Source of the DNA: Limanda limanda | Taxonomy: Eukaryota; Chordata; Actinopteri; Pleuronectiformes; Pleuronectidae | Assembly: GCF_963576545.1 (NCBI RefSeq) | Contig: NC_083655.1 | Location: 2,517,182 to 2,581,181 of the forward strand | Direction: 5' to 3' | Length of the DNA stretch: 64,000 nucleotides | In this document: positions 1 through 21,766 of the stretch, piece by piece | How positions within the stretch are numbered: the stretch's first letter is position 1 | How the letters are laid out: the number at the start of each line of letters is the position of its first letter | Program-made: the position numbers and the translations under genes | The notes under the pieces: generated by a model | What the model saw: only the letters and a program-made list of their open reading frames with translations | What the model was told of the DNA's origin: nothing | The model's database searches: none

Positions 1-19
1 CAGGTCTGTGTGTGTGCAG

Positions 20-10828
<10,809 letters not shown>

Positions 10829-11016
10829 CGACACACCTGGACTCTGATCTGCAGAAACACGCACATCCGCTCTGTGCCGGCTCGGCCACGTCCTCTCTCC
10901 TCTCTCTGCTGCACTGTTCCTTTAGTTGTTGTCTCTGCGTCGCTCACAGAGTCAGACCTGATCCGACCAAAGCGCTTTAGTGCCGGCACTACTCTACCTA
11001 TCTTTATGTGCACTTA

Positions 11017-11022
11017 AATAAA
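11017..11022 (+). other. Polyadenylation signal of MAP3K15
   Basis: AATAAA lies 189 bases after the MAP3K15 stop codon, the first such hexamer on the + strand. This implies a short 3' UTR of about 200 bases. Confidence 0.7.
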
Positions 11023-11148
11023 TGTATTTAAAAAGCGTATTTAATTGTGCTTAAGGATTTTCTGTGGTTTTGCATCTCAGCAAACAAGGAACCTGACAAG
11101 TCTTTCCTCTAACGTATGAAATATTACAGGAGACACGTGACGCTTTTC

Positions 11149-11159
11149 AGTTTCACTTT
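11149..11159. promoter_or_regulatory. ISRE/IRF-like motif 1
   Basis: AGTTTCACTTT matches the first 11 positions of the interferon-stimulated response element consensus AGTTTCNNTTTC. Function is inferred only. Confidence 0.35.
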
Positions 11160-11394
11160 GTACTCTAAAGGGTTTTGTAAATATATAAGTTAAAATGCCC
11201 ACAGCTGCTGAAACACCTCGTCAGTCGTCTGATTCTTCTGCATCAGTGTTATCTTATGACATCACAAATCCCCCACATCTGCATAATACACGCCCAGCTG
11301 TTTGACTGCCACGCCCCCTTTAAACGCCAAGAGAGCGGAGGCCCAGATTACAGACGTGCCATGGAAGAGGATGAAAAGAGGAGCAGCAGTCTGA

Positions 11395-11407
11395 GGAAAG
11401 TGAAACT
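11395..11407. promoter_or_regulatory. ISRE/IRF-like motif 2
   Basis: GGAAAGTGAAACT matches the reverse ISRE consensus GAAANNGAAACT. It lies 236 bases from motif 1, about 570 bases downstream of the MAP3K15 stop codon. Confidence 0.4.
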
Positions 11408-12322
11408 TAAACTATCAACCTGTAAATGACCATCGTACTTCTCATTTCATTTAAACGTTTTGTGGCCGATTCTTCACAGAAAACAGTTGAAAAACTATTT
11501 CAAAGTTCCTGTAACATGAAGGCACCTCCATCCATATATTAGCTTAGACGTTTACAACCAGTGAGTCACAAACATGTTTATCTTGTGATGCTTCAAACAC
11601 CTTATAGCCTTCATGTCTCCTGGCAGTATGAGAAGGTCAACCAAATAAGAATTATTATTTTAAATTAAGAGGTTTGAGGAGGCAAATATTTGTGTTTTAT
11701 CTATAATTTGGGATTCCATGGGGGAGCTGACTGCCAGGATGGGAATAACCATTTCAAACAACCAGAATTTTGCCAATATATAGACACACAGCTTCGGCCT
11801 CTCACTATTCTTACATGACTAGTATCCATGAGCATATACGTGCATATCTTTGCACATACTCCTGCCAGCCCACCAGTATTATAAGTGTCTCCACGACCTC
11901 CAAACTGATTTATGTGTCTATCCTCATCTTGAGTCTGTCCCCTCGTTCTTCAGCCAAAGTGTAAACAAGACAAATGACTTGAACTGTTCTAGTTTCAGGT
12001 TGAATTGTGAATTATCTCCAAAACACACAAACTAATGCGTCTACTACCTGCTGCCGTCGCCTGTCACCTAAAGCCTTAACTCTTGCAAAGTGAAAACCGC
12101 CACGCTGAGATGATTGACCCGTGCACACATCATGGCTGCCAGTCTGCCTTTACATTTGTATGCAATGTATTTATTATGTACGTGTACAATTTCCCTGATA
12201 TTCTCAATGAATTATCTGTCTCTGTCTCCTCTGTGTGAACCTGTATTTAATTCTTTTTTTTTGTATTCCCACTGTTATATGTAATTATGTGCTTGTGTGT
12301 TTCCTGGTTGCTTTAGAGCTGC

Positions 12323-12328
12323 AATAAA
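12323..12328 (+). other. Possible polyadenylation signal
   Basis: AATAAA following a long T-rich, UTR-like stretch. It may be a distal poly(A) site of MAP3K15 or the end of an unrecognised transcript. Confidence 0.3.
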
Positions 12329-13898
12329 CCTGGAAATAATGGACCTATCTGTCTCTGAGGTGTTTATGTGGGAGAGGATGATTGAGACAGTAATTAAATA
12401 TAACACTTTCACCTTGTTGAAGCCATTTCCCATGTTTTAATAGGTTTTAAATACTTCTGTCCTCGTCCTCGTTATTTCTGAATTCTGCCATAATCTTCAC
12501 CGAGTTTCACCTGATAAGAGGAAACAGAGAAACTCAAGACAAACCTCAGTGTCTGTAACACCTTCAGTAAACACCTGCAGTCACTCCTTTGTCCCGTTAT
12601 ATGTCCCAACAGCTCGTTGTCCACCTGAAACCTGACTTCTCTCTGAATGTCGTTCACCTACATACCTTCACTTCCTCCCTCAGGTATCTGCAGCTTTCAT
12701 CACCCCCTCTTCTGGCTGCCTGCCAGGTTTTCTTTCAGCTCAAGTGAAAGTAAACAACCTGTTGAGTCATATTCCTGAAGTGAGCCTGTGTGTAGCGCAC
12801 GGCGGTGTTGCAATAACACAAAGAGCTTCCACTCCCTCTCGTTCAAGGGGGAGTTGGCTCACTACAATAAGCTTGACTGTATTGAGAATGATTCTCTGAG
12901 CATCGCAAAGTTAATAAGCATACTTTTAAATTCATATCTTGATAATACGAGCATTTTAAGACACATATTTACCACATTGAAGGGGAACAGCTACTAATTA
13001 TCAGTACACACAAAGCACTCGTGAGTTAAAGGATCACCGGAACTATAATTTATCCTCTGGAGACCATGAATGTCTGAACACGTCCCAAATAAGTCTCTCT
13101 TGGAACATTAAAGATGGACAATGCTTCTCCATTGGACATTTCTTTTTAACATAGTTCTATTTACAGCATTTCTTACATGATTCCACATGATTAAATAAGT
13201 AAAACGTTTTTTTTTTTCATTTTACGCGAACAAACCCTTTAATGCAAAAGGTCCACGTCAGTTATTCTTCTGTGTTAAGCCTCACCCAGAAACTTGGCAA
13301 CTGCGAGTTCGATTTAACACTGAAAGGTCAATTGATTAAGTTTCTGATATCATGCAGCGTGGTGAGGTTCACCAATCAAACTCATAAATCGTTTTCATGA
13401 TAAAGGAACAAGGAAAACAAAAAGTAGGAAATGTCAGAGCTCGTGATTTACTTTACTTTCTGCAGGTTGTATTTTACTTTTATAGGAACAAGATTTTAGA
13501 CAAGAAGATTTAAAATTTTAAAAAATATTGTCTTTCCTGCAGCGCTTTTCATACAAACTCCAAATCTTCACATCATTCAAAATATTGTTCTAGAAATAAT
13601 CCCAGAAAAACTGAAAATGAACACATTTGATTTGAATACAACTCAATGCAGGCACTAACTTGTGTTATTTATGCAAAGGAATATGCTGAGATGAGAAAAA
13701 AGTATATATAATATTTTCGGGAATTGGAACATACAGTATAATAATACATTTTAAGCTTGTGTATAACCCAGTAAACTCAGATGGTGGTACACAGCAGGAT
13801 GAAGCATATAGTACTTAAAAGAATGTCCTTCTGTTTACGAGGATGGAAGACAACATTCCACATTGAGCCGTCTGTGGTTGTCGACAGTTTCTGTGTGA

Positions 13899-15063
13899 TC
13901 AGATTTTGCTCTTCCAGCTGTGTGGGCGATCGCGATGTCTCACTCCCTTGGCTTTTCTGTTGCTGCTGGATCGAAAAACACAAAGCAAGATATACATCAG
14001 GTTGAGAGTAGAAACAATAGGCAATGAAAACCTGCTCTGATGCAGGATGGGACCTGAACCAAACCAAAAGTTCGTAACCCTAACCCCAATGGGTAAAATT
14101 GATTTTTCGTCAAAGATGAGTCTCAATTGTTTGGATAGGTTTTGCTTTCAATTTGTCATTTAATAGTAAAAAGAACAGGGGGTTGAGGGGGATGATTTGC
14201 AAATGGTGGAGCCCTGACCTGCTGACCTGCTAGTTCCAAACAGTGTCAAGAGTCAAAAGTGTCTACGATGTTTATAACCAACTTTTAAAACTCTGAGGGT
14301 GAATCAGAAAGCGAAGGAGGTAACAGACTCCAGTTTTTGGCTTTGTGATCTTGCAGTTTGTGCCTGTGTGTGCATGTTACCACAAAGTCCCGAGTTGGTT
14401 TTGCATCTTCAGAGAAGTTGGGTCCACACACACTTGGTGGCGTCTCCACTCCAGTATTCTGCAGGAGAAACAAAAAACATTGCACAATCGTCCCTGTGAC
14501 AACAAAGTGGGTCATCGTGAAAAGAAAGGAGACAAGTCCGAGCAGTTCCACTTTAATATCACATCTTGTGGATATACCCAGATAATCTTACACAGCGTTA
14601 ATGTTGCAGCCATCTCTGATGTCCTGCTGACGGCATCGCACCGCACCTCCTTTTCTCACGATGAAATTCACCACACGAACTTTGGAGACGGCCGTACAGC
14701 AACCACGCCGCCCTGCACGCACACAAACAAGTGCACACAGGCGGAAGCGTCACCTGATATTCCACGTCAAATACCTCAGATCTCACATCTTGAAGGATGG
14801 TGTCTCGTAACCTCAGGGGAATCAAAACTCTGTGTCCACATCCGTGTCGACTGCGTGATAAAGATTTAAAATGAAGCCTGATTCTACAGCTGCATGGATT
14901 ATTTCAAATAATATTTCTAGCCACTGATGAATTTAATTAAATGTCATGTGTGTGACTCTCTAAAACACAGAAAGGACTTACCGGTCGCCTGAGCCGTGGT
15001 CTGCACGCTCGTACACATGACCAGCGAAACCAGTCCCAGTGCAAGAAGAGAAAGAAGCTTCAT
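13899..15063 (-). CDS. CC chemokine, four coding exons
   Basis: Small secreted chemoattractant. Exons on the minus strand: 15063-14982 (signal peptide), 14712-14592, 14458-14381, 13965-13899. All introns obey GT-AG and phases are consistent, giving about 116 residues. The start MKLLSLLALGLVSLVMC is a typical signal peptide. Exon 2 carries the adjacent cysteines (RRGCCTAVSKVRV), a basic strand with the third cysteine region (GGAVRCRQQ), then DGCNINAVI. Exon 3 supplies RRHQVCVDP with a conserved cysteine near the end of the chemokine fold. The tail is strongly basic (SNRKAKGVRHRDRPHSWKSK). Family membership is clear. The subfamily is uncertain: CNINAVI resembles CCL20, while ILEWRRHQVCV resembles CCL27/CCL28. 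None of these exons is obvious as one long frame, so the gene is easily missed. Confidence 0.85.
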
Positions 15064-15803
15064 GTCCCCAGTGACCAGAGGTTCTCACTGCAGGAGCGGT
15101 GGCACGGGTGTGAGGGCGAAGTGTCGGCGTATTGTTTCGGTATTCTCGTGGGATTCACTTCCAGAAAGACAGAGCTCAGAGGGAGGGATTGCGTTTTGAG
15201 TTACCTTCCGTAAAAGGTGCTTTCGGCAAGTTTGGCGGTTGGCACAAATACGTTTTTAAACACTTCCTGGTAATAAACAGCGAGCTGACCTAATTTTAAA
15301 CCTGGTTATGACCAAAGGTAACTTTTTCCTAGTTTGTCACCAGGTGTAATTTACGGCTTAGTAACCAAAGAACTCTAGATCACTGCGGCTTTGTCTGAGT
15401 TGTTCTTCATTTGCGTCAAACTGGGGAACCAATGAAACTTTAGCTCGTAGGTTTTCAACGTTGCTTCCACACATGATTAAAATACAATTTTAAAAAAGTT
15501 CTTTAAAGTTTAAAGCTGCATCGCTAGAATTTGTTTGGTTTTTGGCCACTTGGGGGCAGCAAAACAAGCTTCAGAAACACCAGTATCCTTTTATTAACTT
15601 TTGTAACAAAAGGCTAATTAACGTATGTTTTAACATTATTGGATGTTGGGTTCTCAGTTTTGTTTTTGGTCTCCAGCTTCTCCAAAGGGAATCTTTAGCT
15701 GCTTCATTCATAATCGATAGTAACTAAATTACTCGAGTAGACAAAGTTCCTCAAACCATAACAAAGTAGTTATATTATCACAAACTACGATCTTCTCCTA
15801 AAA
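15064..15803. other. Intergenic, upstream of the minus-strand chemokine
   Basis: Promoter side of the minus-strand chemokine gene. No convincing TATA box or consensus kappaB site was found by eye, and no coding exon was recognised. Confidence 0.5.
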
Positions 15804-15926
15804 CTAATCACGTTAATGTGACAAAACATAATTATACTTTAACCCGAGTGGTGTCAGAACCATTTTGAGACCAGTAGCCAAGTAAAGTTAAAGTATAATT
15901 ATGTTTTGTCACATAAACGTGATCAG
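15804..15926. repeat. Long hairpin: 40-bp inverted repeat, 43-bp loop
   Basis: Left arm 15804-15843 and right arm 15887-15926 are reverse complements at 38 of 40 positions, containing ATGTGACAAAACATAATT on one arm. The loop is unrelated sequence. It could be a small foldback transposon or a structured RNA; no target duplication was found. Confidence 0.85.
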
Positions 15927-16377
15927 TTTGGTTGTTATTAAAATAATGCTATTAATGTTACGATAAAGAATGTATATTATATATTAATATAATATGTAAC
16001 TAATATATTTACTTTGTAGTTTGATGATGATATAGTCTGATTTAAGTAATTAGGCTTATAGAGGTAAACCAGGTCAGATTGAACCTCCAAGTTACTGACG
16101 AGCAAGTGGCTGCTCCCAGGCCAGCGATCAGTTTATATACCAACGACCCTGAGGGGCTAGAAATAGCCAGCGAGCTAAAAATAGTAACAGACTATCAAAG
16201 TGGGACTGTCCAAGCATGGGAATTTGTTGACACTGGAGAAGCATGTGCGGCCGTTTCCTTGTTGGTGACGCAACCGTGACACACAAAGGACACAGATTAA
16301 AGTGTCGCAATGTGCAGCGTCAGCAGAATTACCCTTTAGTTAACCTCACCGGTTGGAATATGTGGATTTTCTTATAA

Positions 16378-17120
16378 TAATACATTTTATTTGGAGGCGC
16401 CTTTCAGGTCACCCAAGGTCACCTTACAATAAAAAAAATACAGGATAAAAGATAAAAGCATGAAAGATAGAAACAACATTAAAACAGAACATCAACATAA
16501 AAACAAGTGAAGGGCACAGGGTCCAGTTATAAAGAGTTTGCCAGTTTGAACAGGTGAGTTTTGAGTTGAGACTTGAATGATGTGATGGCGTCTGATTGTC
16601 TTATGTGTGGGGGGAGGGAGTGTATTCCTGAAGGAGGTCGTAGAGGTAAGTGAGGGCTAGATTGTGGAGAGCTTTATAGGTGAGGAGAAGGTTTTTGTAG
16701 TCGATGTGGTGTTGTACAGGGAGCCGGTGGAGTTGGATGAGTACAGGAGTGATGTGGTTTCGATGATTTGGTGCAGGTGAGGATCCGGGCGGCCGAGTTC
16801 TGAATGATTTGCAGTCTGTTGATGAGTTAGGTGGGGAGTCCGGTGAGGAGGGCATTGCAGTAGTCGATGCGGGATGTGACAAATGAGTGGACCAGGATTT
16901 CGGTGCTGGACTGGGTCAGTGATGGGCGGAGTCTGGAGATGTTGCGGAGGTGGAAGAATGCAGTCCGGGTGATGTTTTGAATATGGGGTGCAAATGAAAA
17001 GGGTGCTGTCCAGAATGACGCCCAGGCTCTTGACTTGAGGGGAGAAGGGTACAGGGAATCCGTCCGTTATGTAATGTGGAGTTGTATATGCTCCTGTATG
17101 GAGGAAGTGATACATGTTTT
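16378..17120 (-). mobile_element. L2/CR1-like LINE fragment (3' end of reverse transcriptase)
   Basis: On the minus strand, translation in shifting frames gives the C-terminal part of a non-LTR reverse transcriptase: KSLGVILDSTL, then a remnant of the R-x-D-Y-C-N-A-L region, then HITPVLIQLHRLP and LLTYKALHNLALTYLYDLL. Frameshifts break it into several pieces (about 17115-16657 and 16882-16601). The 3' untranslated part runs to about 16378 and holds GGAGGCGCCTTTCAGG. The copy is 5'-truncated, as is usual for LINEs. Clade assignment is from memory of fish repeats and is tentative. Confidence 0.75.
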
Positions 17121-19370
17121 TGTTGTGTTTGTCCTGACACGATCACATTCTTTCATTTGAGCGTAACAGTGACCTTCTCCTATGTTGACGAGTGTAACGG
17201 ACCATGTAATCATTATCACATTCATCTGCCAAGGACTTTTGCACATTCAGGATCAAACAAATGTCAGCTTCCGTCATATCCATATATTCTTTTGTTAGCA
17301 ATAGGTGACACCACAAAAGTATTTTCTGTACTGGATAGAAACTAGCGTGGGGCTCAGTTGGGTGATTAATCCAGATCAAACCCTTGTTCTCTGGAAGTCT
17401 GTGAAAATGTGAAAGAAAACCCCACCTGCTTTACAATTTCACCGTTTTAAGGTCAGTAGCTATTTTTAGCTCCTCGAGATTCTCGGCTGACTCGTCAGAA
17501 CGGACGGTTTCTATATGCATATTACATTTTTACTGTGAAATATAACAGGCACAGAGGGAAAGTGATTCATAAAAAGGCGTGTTACTCAGAAGTAAATGTG
17601 CAACCGCAGCTCATTTCACAATACTTCACTGCACACAGACTATCCCCGTGAAGAGATTCCATCAGCCCACACACAGAGGAACTCACTCTGTTCTGTGGTG
17701 TCACACATGGTGTGATTCATCCGCTCTGGGGATTATCAACAGATTAGAGCCTGTGCACAGTTTTCATATTTTGAAGTCATAGTCATAACAGTGGGCAGAT
17801 AGGGATTGCCTTTGATTTCATCCGCTCAGGAACACAGTCAGCAGGAACAGGTGAAGCAATCAAGGTGTGAGAAGTAGAAAAATTTGAAAGTAGTATTTGG
17901 ACTCGTACTGTAAGGGTCAAAAGCTGTATCTTAGCAAAAGCTGGGTTTTTAAAAAAGAATGAAAGCTGAAGTGAAATCATCAATAATGTGATTGGAAGGC
18001 TCAGCACATGAGTTCATAGCCTGTATATGAGGATATGTATACAAATAGATATATTACACTTCCTCCCACTACACAGAAAAGGAGCCAAAATGCTCCTGGA
18101 CACGAACTTTGCCATCATGAGCCAATTAAGACGTCATCAGTTATCAAACTTCCAGGTTTATTTCCATTACTACTATTAGTTAGCCTCATGTTGCTATACT
18201 GTCAAAATCCTTTTACTTTTACAAATGCAAACAATGAATGATGCCACTTAGAGTCACTTAAATTCCCAAAAGTTCACAGATTTCACACATCAGAAATAGA
18301 TCAGCTCCTCAGGGAATACAGCTGCTCTGTGAAGTGAGGGACCTGATTCAACCTCTGCATATCTGTCCCATCTCTGTTCAGGTTTATCTCAGCTATGTGC
18401 CCCTGAGATGTCGTGTCCCACACGATTCTCATGTGAAGCAACTGTTTTTTCCCCCAGGTCAGATTAGGACACAACGCACAACCACCACACACTCACACAG
18501 AGTCGTGTATCGTCACTGTAGTAATGATTTGATGTTAAATGCTTAAATGTGAATGGAATGTGGTGTTGACACAAGGGACAATGAAGAGGAAGTAGTGAAG
18601 GAACGTCCTGCAGCTGGAATCGAACCTTAACGCCGACGTGCTCAATTCAAAAGGTCTCTTACCACCTTATTTGAGAATTTCAAAGTGTTCAAAAGAAGTT
18701 CAAATGACAAATGTCCTATTAAGTGGGTTTATAGTTATAGTGGATTCAATAAGATGCAGTTTCAAATTAAAATCTGAATTGTGCAGATTATAATATTCAA
18801 GAGGATGTGGTCTTTTGCTTTCGAATTGTAGTTAAAATACTGCGTTACGTTTATTTCTCTTGAGCAGATACACGTATATTATGAAGGTAAAATATATGTT
18901 GAATTGGCTTTCATACTTGTGTTTCACGACAAATAAAATGAGTTATTGTAGGTTCAATCATTTCATTCTTTTATGTATGAAAGAACTTTCCTGACAGAAG
19001 TCTGATGTCCAGTCAGTCAAGCTTCACCTCGAACAAACTTCCTAGAGGAGATTAAACCAGAGCTAACTGGTTGTGTTGGTCACCTGGAGGCAGAGATTGT
19101 CACTTTATTTTCACATAATCCTACAATATATTATTTTCATAAACATATTGGTTAAAGACACTTCAACCTGAGTTTCATTCAAGTCTCAACTATTAAACTA
19201 CGGCTCAAATTCACCAAATACAAAACGTTGACTCAGGAATGTTATTCAGGTCTATGATGCGCTGTTGTATTACGACATGGGGATTGAAGAAGGTCAGGAG
19301 GCAGTTCTTAATTTTTTTCCTGTTTTCCTGGCTCCGCTCCACCGCCTCGACAATCACACTTAGATCCCGC
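17121..19370. other. Intergenic, nothing recognised
   Basis: AT-rich sequence between the LINE fragment and the CCL20-like promoter. No exon, RNA gene or bounded repeat was identified. Confidence 0.5.
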
Positions 19371-19378
19371 CCAGCAGG

Positions 19379-19388
19379 GGGAATTCCC
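19379..19388. promoter_or_regulatory. Consensus NF-kappaB site
   Basis: GGGAATTCCC, a perfect palindromic kappaB decamer, lies 103 bases upstream of the chemokine start codon. Human CCL20 is a known NF-kappaB target with a proximal kappaB site, so the position fits the family. Use in this fish is inferred. Confidence 0.7.
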
Positions 19389-19490
19389 ACAGGTCTCTTA
19401 CTTAAGGAGCCATGCTTACCGGTTATCAGTCACACTCTCACCTAAGCACCTGAAGCTTCACTCTGACACAGCGCCGGCACAACAAGCACC

Positions 19491-20557
19491 ATGCGTCTCC
19501 TGGAAGCCTTCTGCACCCTCGTCCTCCTCAGCACCTTCATCTGCAGCACTCAGTCAGGTGAGTCCAGCTCCAGCAACAAATTCAATTTGTATTAAAAATA
19601 TGTCGAATATTTTCTGGAAATGTTTTGTTTGACAAGGTTGCTGACATAGAACTTTTGTCTGTTTTTGCAGCGAGATGCTGTCTGAGCTACACCAAACGTA
19701 TGTTGCCATGCCAACGGATAGTGGATTACAGCATCCAGACCATCAACAAATCCTGTGACATCAACGCCATCATGTAAGTAAACGGTCCATCGTGACATCA
19801 CGTCACCAAACTGAGAATTAGGACAGAAATCATGACGTTATTGATCCTGAGGGAGAATTAAATAAATACAAGTGATACGATTTTATTAGATGGACAATTT
19901 GAAAAATGACATTACGTAGAAACGGGGCTGGGATGATCAACAGTGTTATTACAGGAATATTGTGCATTAGGCCTCTTAAACACAGCTGACTACTGAACAT
20001 GTGGCAACACTACACACATGAGCTTTGACTTGTGTGCAACAGTGTGTGTAGAAGTCCAACTGCAGTTAATAACTACCTGAGGCACTCTGAGGTTAATAAA
20101 TAAACTGGAATTAATACACAAACAGGGAGTGAAACATTATCTTGGGTTTGAATGACAACATTCCTGTGTTTTCTCTCTTTCCCACAGCTTCCATGTTCGA
20201 GGCAAGTTTGTGTGTGCCGACCCTTCAAAGCCCTGGACCCAGAGCAGGATGACCTGTGTCAAGTGAGTATTTGAACATTTGTGATTCTTATGAACAGTTT
20301 CATTTATCTGGAAAAATCACTTTTGAGTTTCAACAGATTCATTACAGCTTCTATTCAGACTATAATATCTAACTGTTATTGATCAGCGGCGCCCTCTGCA
20401 GCCACATGTGGTGATTCGTGGATCAAATGGTTTTCATGCAGAGCAAAAACAGAACCTATGAATGTCTCACTGAGGTAAACTCTTGTTTTGTTTTTACAGT
20501 GAGAAGAAGAGGGATCAGGCTCAGATCATCAAAAACAGAATTCCGGGATCAGCATGA
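19491..20557 (+). CDS. CCL20-like CC chemokine
   Basis: Secreted chemoattractant. Exons 19491-19557, 19671-19773, 20188-20262 and 20500-20557, all GT-AG with consistent phases, give about 100 residues. The signal peptide starts MRLLEAFCTLVLLSTF. The mature protein opens RCCLSYTKR, with the CC pair. CDINAIIFH in the third strand is a hallmark shared with mammalian CCL20. The fourth cysteine is in GKFVCADPSKPW, and a short basic tail (EKKRDQAQIIKNR) ends the protein. The ATG is preceded by AAGCACC, a good initiation context. In mammals CCL20 acts through CCR6 on lymphocytes and dendritic cells; the fish receptor is not shown here. It lies 1.2 kb from the 3' end of the nearest TLR gene and converges on it. 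Confidence 0.9.
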
Positions 20558-20904
20558 ACTCCTTAAAGTTTATTTATATATATTACAACAAGAACATAAT
20601 TTATTAGTGGTTCCTATATTTGTTTTTATTATCATTTTAACTGATGGGATTTTTTTTTGACTTTTTCTTATATATGTTCTGTTTTATAAACAGGGAAGAG
20701 TAGTAGCTGTTGCTACAGTGCCTCATCACCAAAAACCAAAACTAGAAATGAAATATTAGTTATGAAAAGTATGGCAGTTTCTTTTTTTTCTTTTGGTTTA
20801 ATTGACCAACTCTGACAGTCCCATATTGTGGGTTTAAGTTTTGAATGCGAATATGAATATTGAAAAGTTTAATTAATTAAAACATATGCTTGATAAAACT
20901 TGTC
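20558..20904. other. 3' UTR and intergenic of the CCL20-like gene
   Basis: AT-rich with T runs; no clear AATAAA signal. It ends where sequence shared with the other two TLR units begins. Confidence 0.5.
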
Positions 20905-21766
20905 TATGTTTGTTTGGATCTTTCTACATTCACAATGTCCTCACGAGTCCATTTATACCTTTAATAGCCTCCAGTTACAACATGAAACAATTCCTTTTTA
21001 ATCGATATAGAACATGTAACAAGAATTTAAAAGTTTGGCACAAAGTTACACAGCATAGTAAATGCTGTTCAATCAAATACGCTTTCTTTACATAGTCATA
21101 GTCTGAAATATAAAGTAATTAAATTACATTTAAAAAAAAATTATCCCATTGATTGACATTTGATTTATATGTAAATGAATACATGTATTTCAGATACATT
21201 TACACAAACAGACGGTACCAAGAAAACATTGACTTACTCAAAAGTATCTACATTTACACTTGACTGAAAGTATTTTGTTACTGCTGGTAAATAGTCAGAA
21301 ATGTGTCTATCGCCTCAAAGTACATCACGAGCTGAGGCGAATCTTTTTGCAATTATTAATTCTTCTGCAGGAAGAGGGGATTTTGCTCACTTCCTCTTAG
21401 GTCAAGTGATGATCATACTGTACTAACACGAAAAGAGACTTCCCCCCCCGACACTTCCTCTCCTCTGCTGCCTTGGAGATACAGTAACAGACAGTCTGTC
21501 AGACTTATAGACTACTGAGCAAGAGATGCAGACAAGGGGTAGAAAACAAGATTTTAAGGTTTAAACAGCTCACAGGTTTATGGCTGATTCGTTAATTCAT
21601 CAAGTCTGCTGATCAATGCAATATTTGGCAATAAATAGTAATGATACCCCTCTCTGGATAGATGTATTCCATTTTTATTGTTAGAAAAGAGCCTAATTAG
21701 AGGCCTTAATGACTCAAACCAGTCAATTATAGTGGCTGGAAACCTGAACCAGTGAGAGTTTCCACT

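Larger units (their letters stand above)
11023..13898. other. Intergenic region, no supported gene
   Basis: Between the MAP3K15 poly(A) signal and the 3' end of the minus-strand chemokine. No exon with recognisable protein content was found; the open frames here (for example 11770-11964 and 12472-12657) have no family motif. Two interferon-response-like motifs and an AATAAA at 12323-12328 are listed separately because together they could outline an unannotated transcript. Confidence 0.6.

Noticed and set aside
12472..12657. 61-codon minus-strand frame in the MAP3K15-chemokine interval
   Set aside because: No signal peptide, domain or splice context; length expected by chance.
16601..17115. 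Minus-strand frames of 93 and 152 codons as a host gene
   Set aside because: Translation matches the C-terminal part of a LINE reverse transcriptase with frameshifts.
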